Shown in pieces: positions 59,539 through 64,000 of a stretch of DNA of 64,000 bases. The stretch spans positions 682,001 through 746,000 of the forward strand of contig CAVZHQ010000002.1 in assembly GCA_963775125.1 (NCBI GenBank), written 5' to 3'. A program made the position numbers and the translations under genes. The stretch is from JAHECQ01 sp963775125 (GTDB lineage Bacteria; Actinomycetota; Acidimicrobiia; Acidimicrobiales; SZUA-35). Position 1 is the first letter of the stretch, and each line of letters begins with the position of its first letter. Under the pieces are notes generated by a model, which worked only from the letters and a program-made list of their open reading frames with translations, searched no databases and was not told the origin of the DNA.

Positions 59539-59997
59539 ATGGGCCGGTTCAAGCGACCGATCCGTCGACTGAAAGACGGTCGCTACGCCTTCGAGATCGA
59601 CGGCGACCTCAAACGATTCATCGCCGATCTCGCATCGCAGCTCCACGGGGTGCTCGGCGACGACGCTCCAATGCTTCGCCGTCTGTTTCCCACGGCGTAC
59701 CCCGATGACGCTGAACGCGATGCCGGCTATCAGGTGCTGGCCCGAGGCGAGCTCATCGACCAGCGCCAAGCATCGATCAATGAGGTCCTGGCCACAGCCG
59801 ACCAGAAGTCGTTGAGCCACGATCAACTGCTGGCCTGGATGCGAACCGTCAACGATCTCCGCCTGGTCCTCGGCACCCAACTCGACGTGAGCGAGGACGA
59901 CGATGGGCCTGATGAGGGCGACCCCACCTTCGACAGTCACCACGTGTATCGCGTACTGGGCATGGTGCTCGAGGAAATCGTCAACGCGCTGACCTGA
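59539..59997 (+). CDS. DUF2017 family protein
   Basis: A 152-residue protein of the DUF2017 family, nearly always encoded next to clpS in actinobacteria. The segment LRRLFPTAYPDDAERDAGYQ and LLAWMRTVNDLRLVLGTQLDV are typical. Function unknown; a link to Clp proteolysis is inferred from position only. Confidence 0.88.
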   Translation: MGRFKRPIRRLKDGRYAFEIDGDLKRFIADLASQLHGVLGDDAPMLRRLFPTAYPDDAERDAGYQVLARGELIDQRQASINEVLATADQKSLSHDQLLAWMRTVNDLRLVLGTQLDVSEDDDGPDEGDPTFDSHHVYRVLGMVLEEIVNALT

Positions 59998-60004
59998 ATC
60001 CAGG

Positions 60005-60033
60005 TGGCAAAGTCCGGCGGTCCCAGCTACATT
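60005..60033 (+). promoter_or_regulatory. Candidate promoter of the tRNA cluster
   Basis: TGGCAA (60005-60010) and TACATT (60028-60033) are 17 bases apart, about 36 bases before tRNA-Glu. The -10 fits TAnAnT; the -35 is weak. Confidence 0.4.
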
Positions 60034-60068
60034 GGCGCAGCCTTCACGGGCGTTGAGCCAGTCAGCAG

Positions 60069-60141
60069 GCCCCCATCGTTCAGCGGCCTAGGACACTGCC
60101 CTTTCACGGCAGGAACACGGGTTCGAATCCCGTTGGGGGTG
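60069..60141 (+). tRNA. tRNA-Glu (UUC)
   Basis: 73 bases. Acceptor GCCCCCA pairs with TGGGGGT, anticodon stem CTGCC/GGCAG with loop CTTTCAC (anticodon TTC), T arm ACGGG-TTCGAAT-CCCGT. No CCA encoded. Confidence 0.94.
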
Positions 60142-60173
60142 CTAGAGTCAGCCGCAATAACATCAGCAATCCT

Positions 60174-60251
60174 GGTCCCGTAGTGCAGTCTGGAGTGCAC
60201 GCCGCCCTGTCAAGGCGGAGGCCGCGAGTTCAAATCTCGTCGGGACCGCCA
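60174..60251 (+). tRNA. tRNA-Asp (GUC)
   Basis: Acceptor GGTCCCG pairs with CGGGACC, anticodon loop CTGTCAA (anticodon GTC) in stem CCGCC/GGCGG, T arm GCGAG-TTCAAAT-CTCGT. The CCA end is encoded (60249-60251), unlike the two neighbours. Confidence 0.93.
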
Positions 60252-60286
60252 ATCAACCTCGCCGCCCCCGCTCCTGGGGGCGACAG

Positions 60287-60359
60287 GGTCGGGTAGCTCA
60301 GTAGGCAGAGCGACCGCCTGAAAAGCGGTAGGTCACCGGATCGACGCCGGTCCCGACCA
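60287..60359 (+). tRNA. tRNA-Phe (GAA)
   Basis: 73 bases. Acceptor GGTCGGG pairs with CCCGACC, anticodon stem ACCGC/GCGGT with loop CTGAAAA (anticodon GAA). The T loop reads ATCGACG, with A where T54 is nearly universal; the stem CCGG/CCGG is intact. No CCA encoded. A short GC hairpin lies between this gene and tRNA-Asp. Confidence 0.9.
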
Positions 60360-60475
60360 CAACTTCTCGCCTGTCGGCCGGCACGGGCATCGACCACACA
60401 GGCTACCGGTACCGCAAGGACCGAGGGCACGGCGCCGGTCCGGTGCGGCGACACCGCACAGAACCCAGGTTGTTC

Positions 60476-60799
60476 ATGGATGACGAACGTCGACTGCACA
60501 TCGAAACCGAATGGAACCCTTCGGGCCCGACTCTGATCGTTTCGGGCGATCTCGACCCCGCGACCGCCCCGGAATTGCAGCGCGCGATACAGGCTGCGAG
60601 ATCGGCCGACGACAAGACCGTCACCATCGACTTGGCCGCCGTCGAGTTCATCGATTCGGCCGGACTGCGTGGACTCGTCGAAGCCTTCCACCTGCTCGAG
60701 GCCGACGGAGTAGCCCTGACGCTGCGCCGTCCGAATCGCATCGTGTCCCGACTCCTCGAGATCACTGCGCTCGACACCGTGCTCCCGATCGAGCACTGA
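60476..60799 (+). CDS. STAS-domain anti-sigma factor antagonist (first)
   Basis: A 107-residue SpoIIAA/RsbV-type protein that, when unphosphorylated, releases a sigma factor by binding its anti-sigma kinase. The phosphorylation region reads DLAAVEFIDSAGLRGLVEAF with the target Ser in IDSAGL (about residue 60). LTLRRPNRIVSRLLEITALD is typical. It lies after the tRNAs and before the stress-type genes; GTG upstream at 60443 is less likely than ATG 60476. Confidence 0.9.
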   Translation: MDDERRLHIETEWNPSGPTLIVSGDLDPATAPELQRAIQAARSADDKTVTIDLAAVEFIDSAGLRGLVEAFHLLEADGVALTLRRPNRIVSRLLEITALDTVLPIEH

Positions 60800-60845
60800 T
60801 CAGCGCTGGTCCTCCGGCTCGCGTTCTTCCGGGCTTGCGTTCTTC

Positions 60846-60872
60846 GGTTTGCGTTCGACGTGGCACGGGTAG
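60846..60872 (+). promoter_or_regulatory. SigB/SigF-type promoter before the four-helix protein gene
   Basis: GGTTT, 16 bases, GGGTAG (60846-60850 and 60867-60872) match the actinobacterial stress sigma consensus GTTT-N15-17-GGGTAT. It lies 31 bases before the ATG of the PA2169-like gene. Confidence 0.65.
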
Positions 60873-60902
60873 CTCCGGGTTACCCCCACGAAAGGAACAG
60901 CC

Positions 60903-61349
60903 ATGACCAAGGATGCAGAGGTCACCAGGAGTCTCGTGAAGACGCTCGAGAACGGCAAGGAAGGATTCACCAGGGCTGCGGAGAAACTCGCCGAGAGCGA
61001 GCGGCCCGACATGGCTCGCTTGTTCACGGAGTTCGCCGAGCAACGTGCCACGTTTGCTCAGGATCTACGATCGATGGCCGCCAGCTACGGCGATGAAACA
61101 CCCGATTCGGGAAGCATGGCCGGTGCGATCCATCGAGGGTGGATGTCCGTCAAGGACGCCCTTTCGGGTTCGGACCCAGGGACAGTGCTCGACGCCGCCG
61201 AGCAAGGCGAGGACCATGCCGTCTCGGAGTACGAGGGATCGTTGGCCGCCGAGATCTCGCAGGGTCTGCGCCTGGTGCTGGAGCGACAGTACCTCGAGGT
61301 CAAGAAGGCGCACGACACCGTCCGGTCCCTACGGGACGTAGCCAGCTGA
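60903..61349 (+). CDS. PA2169-like four-helix-bundle protein (DUF2383)
   Basis: A 148-residue all-helical protein of the PA2169/ferritin-like DUF2383 family: LVKTLENGKEGFTRAAEKLAE, MARLFTEFAEQRATFAQDL, WMSVKDALSGSDPGTVLDAAEQGED and QGLRLVLERQYLEVKKAHDTV. Metal ligands are not clear. Members are often stress-induced; the SigB-type promoter in front fits. A GAAAGGAA site precedes the ATG. Confidence 0.82.
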   Translation: MTKDAEVTRSLVKTLENGKEGFTRAAEKLAESERPDMARLFTEFAEQRATFAQDLRSMAASYGDETPDSGSMAGAIHRGWMSVKDALSGSDPGTVLDAAEQGEDHAVSEYEGSLAAEISQGLRLVLERQYLEVKKAHDTVRSLRDVAS

Positions 61350-61396
61350 CGGGTCGAAACCGTACGCCTCCCTCGCTGAAAATCCTGCACGGAAAA

Positions 61397-61423
61397 GGTT
61401 TGACCATGCAGCGAGGCGGGTAA
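61397..61423 (+). promoter_or_regulatory. SigB/SigF-type promoter before the second STAS gene
   Basis: GGTTT (61397-61401), 16 bases, GGGTAA (61418-61423): second near-consensus stress promoter in 600 bases. It would give a leader of about 100 bases that contains the large hairpin at 61445-61497. Confidence 0.65.
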
Positions 61424-61444
61424 CGACTCCTTTCGGTTGAGCTA

Positions 61445-61497
61445 CCCGCCTCCCGTTCCTGCCGCCCCCGCGGCTCCCCCCCGGAACGGGAGGCGGG
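61445..61497 (+). promoter_or_regulatory. Long hairpin in the leader of the second STAS gene
   Basis: CCCGCCTCCCGTTCC and its exact reverse complement GGAACGGGAGGCGGG form a 15-base-pair stem with a 23-base C-rich loop. The left arm can also pair with GAGGCGGGTA at 61413-61422, so read-through and promoter-started transcripts would fold differently. No T run follows, so it is not a standard terminator. Confidence 0.55.
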
Positions 61498-61528
61498 CTC
61501 ACCATCAACCAGTTCCGGGAGAACCCAC

Positions 61529-61858
61529 ATGCCAGACCAGTCACATCTGACCATCGAGGAGGGCGGAGCGCACGGACTGCTCGTGCTCCGTGGCGATCTC
61601 GATTCGCACTCGTGCCAGACACTCGCCGAATCGTTGAACGCGATCGATCTCACAGAGCGACTGGTACTCGACATGGGCGCGGTGAGGTTCATCGATTCAT
61701 CAGGACTTCGCGCCCTGCTGGCAGCGCACGAGGTTCGACGCGACGGTGAGCCGCTCGTGCTTCGTAACCCAAGCCGGGCGGTACGGCGGCTCCTCGAGAT
61801 CACCGCGCTCACCACGCACCTCACGCTCGAAGATGACACTCCCGAGCGAGAGGTTTGA
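61529..61858 (+). CDS. STAS-domain anti-sigma factor antagonist (second)
   Basis: A 109-residue RsbV-type protein, about half identical by eye to the one at 60476: VLDMGAVRFIDSSGLRALLAAH with the target Ser in IDSSGL and LVLRNPSRAVRRLLEITALTTHL. With the RsbW-like kinase gene 70 bases downstream it forms a partner-switching pair. Preceded by its own stress-type promoter and hairpin leader. Confidence 0.9.
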   Translation: MPDQSHLTIEEGGAHGLLVLRGDLDSHSCQTLAESLNAIDLTERLVLDMGAVRFIDSSGLRALLAAHEVRRDGEPLVLRNPSRAVRRLLEITALTTHLTLEDDTPEREV

Positions 61859-61930
61859 GGATGTGACGCTGCGCCATCTTCGGTCGGCGGAGACGTTCGT
61901 GATCGGCCGACAAGGCACCCCACCTTCGCC

Positions 61931-62440
61931 ATGAACGATTGCCCCAACGTCGATTCGGGAACCGACTCCTTCGAGCGGCGAACCTCCGGCGGCTTCGACC
62001 AGTCAGTGGCTCCCGATCCTGCGGCACTCTTCCAGGCCCGCGAGGAGCTCAGGTCTCAGCTCGAGTCGTGGCGTCTGACCGAAAACGACATCGACGACAT
62101 CCTGCTCATTCACAGCGAGCTGGTAACCAACGCCATGCAGCAGAGCACCGGTCATCCGATTACGGTCTCCGTGCGCAATCGGTCCGCCGGCGAGCGGTCA
62201 GCAACGAACATCGCTCCCGACCCGATCTTGCCCGATGAGATCAAGCCCGACGAGATCAAAATCGTGGTCACCAACAGAGACTCGGTTGATCGCGTGCCCC
62301 ACCCGAGTTTCTGGCATCCCGCCGGTTTGTTGGCGAAGACGGGCCGCGGACTCTTGATCGTCGCCTCGCTCAGTGAGCGCGTCGAAGTGTCGCAGGACGA
62401 CAGCCACGTGGCCGTCACCAGCTGGTACAGAAGGGGTTGA
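61931..62440 (+). CDS. RsbW-like ATP-binding anti-sigma kinase
   Basis: A 169-residue GHKL-fold protein. The N box is LLIHSELVTNAMQQS, and the lid/G box is KTGRGLLIVASLSERVEVS. A short internal repeat (LPDEIKPDEIK) lies between them. Such proteins hold a sigma factor and phosphorylate the STAS antagonist. The sigma factor is not in the window. The convergent debranching-enzyme gene ends 14 bases downstream. Confidence 0.85.
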   Translation: MNDCPNVDSGTDSFERRTSGGFDQSVAPDPAALFQAREELRSQLESWRLTENDIDDILLIHSELVTNAMQQSTGHPITVSVRNRSAGERSATNIAPDPILPDEIKPDEIKIVVTNRDSVDRVPHPSFWHPAGLLAKTGRGLLIVASLSERVEVSQDDSHVAVTSWYRRG

Positions 62441-62454
62441 CTTCACGCGGCGGA

Positions 62455-64000
62455 TCACGGTGACCGTTGATGCGGCCCGACCCACACGCCTTCGCCCCCA
62501 CAGACAACGTCGAATCTCCGCTCTCGACCGACATGCATCCCGCGGAGCTCGAGGTGCCCGTCCACGTCCGGGACCCAGGCTGCCGCGGCAACCGAGCCAT
62601 CTGCCCTCCTCGGAGTGAGGTCGAGCATGGAGCGCAACGCCAGCAGCGGCGCCGCTGCGGACCAAGCTTGGGGCGAGCAGGACGAGGGGTAGTCGACGGG
62701 GAATGGAAGGTCGGCTCGGGAGAAGCCGGCGATGAGTTCGGGCAGTCGCCCGTCACGAGCGCCACCGAGCTCGAGAAGGCTGCACGTGAGCAGATGGGCC
62801 TCTGCCCGACGGCCATATCGGGCCAGACCGGCAATGGCGATCGCCGTGTCGTGCGGCCAAACCGATCCACAGTGATACGACAACGGGTCGTACCCCCCCA
62901 TCGATGCGGCGAGCGTCCGCACTCCCCAACCCGTGAACAGGTCCTTGCCGATGAGGTGTTCCGCCACTTGGTCGACGAACTCGTCCTCGACGATGCCGCA
63001 CCAGAGCAAGTGCCCGAGACTCGAGGTCAGACTGTCGATCGGGTTCTTGGCGGCGTCGAGACCGACGGCGTACCAACCCGGTTCGGACAACCAGAAGCTC
63101 TCGGTGAATCGATCCTTGAGTTCTCGCGCCGCATGCTCGAACGGCGCCGCCGCCGCGTCGCCCTCCATGAGGCGCGCAAGATACGCCCTTCCCTCCAGGG
63201 CGGCGTATGCATATGCCTGTACATCGGCGAGCGCAATAGGCGCTTCGGCCACTGAGCCGTTCCGGTAACGGACACCGTCCCAGGAGTCGCGCCAGCCCTG
63301 GTTGGCCAAGCCGGCCGGTGTCTTGCGTTGGTACTCGATCCAGCCATCGCGATCAGGGTCTCCGGCACCGCGCATCCACCCGATCGCTCGGTCGACATGA
63401 GGGAGCAACCGGGCGATCGCCCGCTCGTCCAGACCCCACCGAGCCGCCTCTGCAATCAGCATGACGAACAACGGTGTCGCGTCCGCCGTCCCGTAGTACC
63501 GACGAGCGCGACTGAAGCTGCTCGCACCGAGACCACCGAACCGCACCTCGTGCAGGATTCGGCCTGGCTCCTCCTCGGTGTCGTCCACGAAATCGACGCC
63601 TTGGTGTTCCGCCAGCGTGTCGAGCACACCTCGCGCAAGGTTCGGGGCGAACGGCAACGTCATCCACGCCGTCAACAACGAATCGCGCCCGAACAGCGTC
63701 ATGTACCAGGGTGCTCCTGCGGCGACCACCAACCGATCGGGGTGATCGGGGTCGAAGACTCGCAAGGTCCCGAGATCCTGGACGGACTGAGCGAAGACAG
63801 CGTCGAGGTCCTCGTTGCTGCTGTGTAGCGTCGGGGCCGTGCGTCGCCATTGGCGGTGGTGGACGGCGGGGGGCTCCCGCAGACTCCAACGGTCGAGCAG
63901 GGCCGGATCGTCGAGCGTGGACTGAGGCTCAGGTCTCACGTGCACCGACAGCGTCCAAGTACCACCCGCAGGAATCGTCGCCGTCCACTCGACCAGCGGT
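62455..64000 (-). CDS. Glycogen debranching enzyme-like amylo-alpha-1,6-glucosidase (N terminus cut by window edge)
   Basis: At least 514 residues; the frame runs off the right end (LVEWTATIPAGGTWTLSVHVR at the edge is a normal N-terminal beta domain). The (alpha/alpha)6 catalytic part shows APWYMTLFGRDSLLTAWMTLPF, ANQGWRDSWDGVRYRNG with the likely catalytic Asp, and GSVWPHDTAIAIAGLARYG. This is the family of small debranching or trehalose/glycogen-related glucosidases of actinobacteria (MGH-type). Role in reserve sugar or osmolyte use, fitting the stress genes beside it. Confidence 0.85.
   Translation of the reverse strand, partial: PLVEWTATIPAGGTWTLSVHVRPEPQSTLDDPALLDRWSLREPPAVHHRQWRRTAPTLHSSNEDLDAVFAQSVQDLGTLRVFDPDHPDRLVVAAGAPWYMTLFGRDSLLTAWMTLPFAPNLARGVLDTLAEHQGVDFVDDTEEEPGRILHEVRFGGLGASSFSRARRYYGTADATPLFVMLIAEAARWGLDERAIARLLPHVDRAIGWMRGAGDPDRDGWIEYQRKTPAGLANQGWRDSWDGVRYRNGSVAEAPIALADVQAYAYAALEGRAYLARLMEGDAAAAPFEHAARELKDRFTESFWLSEPGWYAVGLDAAKNPIDSLTSSLGHLLWCGIVEDEFVDQVAEHLIGKDLFTGWGVRTLAASMGGYDPLSYHCGSVWPHDTAIAIAGLARYGRRAEAHLLTCSLLELGGARDGRLPELIAGFSRADLPFPVDYPSSCSPQAWSAAAPLLALRSMLDLTPRRADGSVAAAAWVPDVDGHLELRGMHVGRERRFDVVCGGEGVWVGPHQRSP

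Overview
This is a high-GC chromosomal window whose gene content points to an actinobacterium, most plausibly class Acidimicrobiia. The basis is a WhiB7-type regulator, an RsiG-type anti-sigma protein, MshA (mycothiol), a redox repressor Rex next to hemA, LLM-type flavin enzymes, caa3-type cytochrome oxidase genes and DUF4214 repeats. The class-level assignment is inference. No phage, IS element or CRISPR array is visible.

Layout. 0-15.6 kb (minus strand): a continuous respiratory cluster reading ferredoxin / split cytochrome b / Rieske / di-heme cytochrome c / unknown membrane protein / nuoA-J, preceded by a near-consensus Rex operator. 16-19.2 kb: a mono-heme cytochrome c and a large secreted metalloprotease on the plus strand. 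19.2-25.3 kb: heme biosynthesis hemL-hemB-hemD-hemC-hemA headed by rex. 25.4-34.4 kb: a secreted CAP protein, a SAM hydrolase coupled to a 29-residue membrane peptide, proC, mshA with a YbjN partner, a helix-turn-helix regulator, an RsiG homologue with two c-di-GMP-type motifs, a CdsA-like membrane protein, a MoaD-like protein, a phosphatase and a metallopeptidase. 34.4-45 kb: tRNA-Lys, a methyltransferase/glycosyltransferase pair, glutamine cyclotransferase, an LLM oxidoreductase with a hydrolase and two flavodoxin-fold reductases, a desaturase, a DNA ligase, dut, orn and a thioesterase. 45-48 kb: whiB7 with a long attenuator leader, then a TlpA/CcdA pair. 48.6-59.2 kb: the cytochrome oxidase operon with ctaB and ctaA; it holds a second COX1/COX3 pair whose COX1 has lost every heme and copper histidine. 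59.2-64 kb: clpS, three tRNAs, and a stress-signalling group (two STAS proteins, an RsbW-like kinase, a four-helix protein) with two SigB/SigF-type promoters, then a partial glycogen-debranching enzyme.

The genes form a coherent aerobic respiration unit: Complex I, a bc complex, the oxidase, heme b and heme A synthesis, thiol/cytochrome maturation and a NADH-sensing repressor that could tie them together. About a dozen genes carry single-base frameshifts, mostly +1 and often in short homopolymers, affecting essential genes such as nuoD. This looks more like residual sequencing error than gene decay, so broken genes are annotated here across the frameshift.
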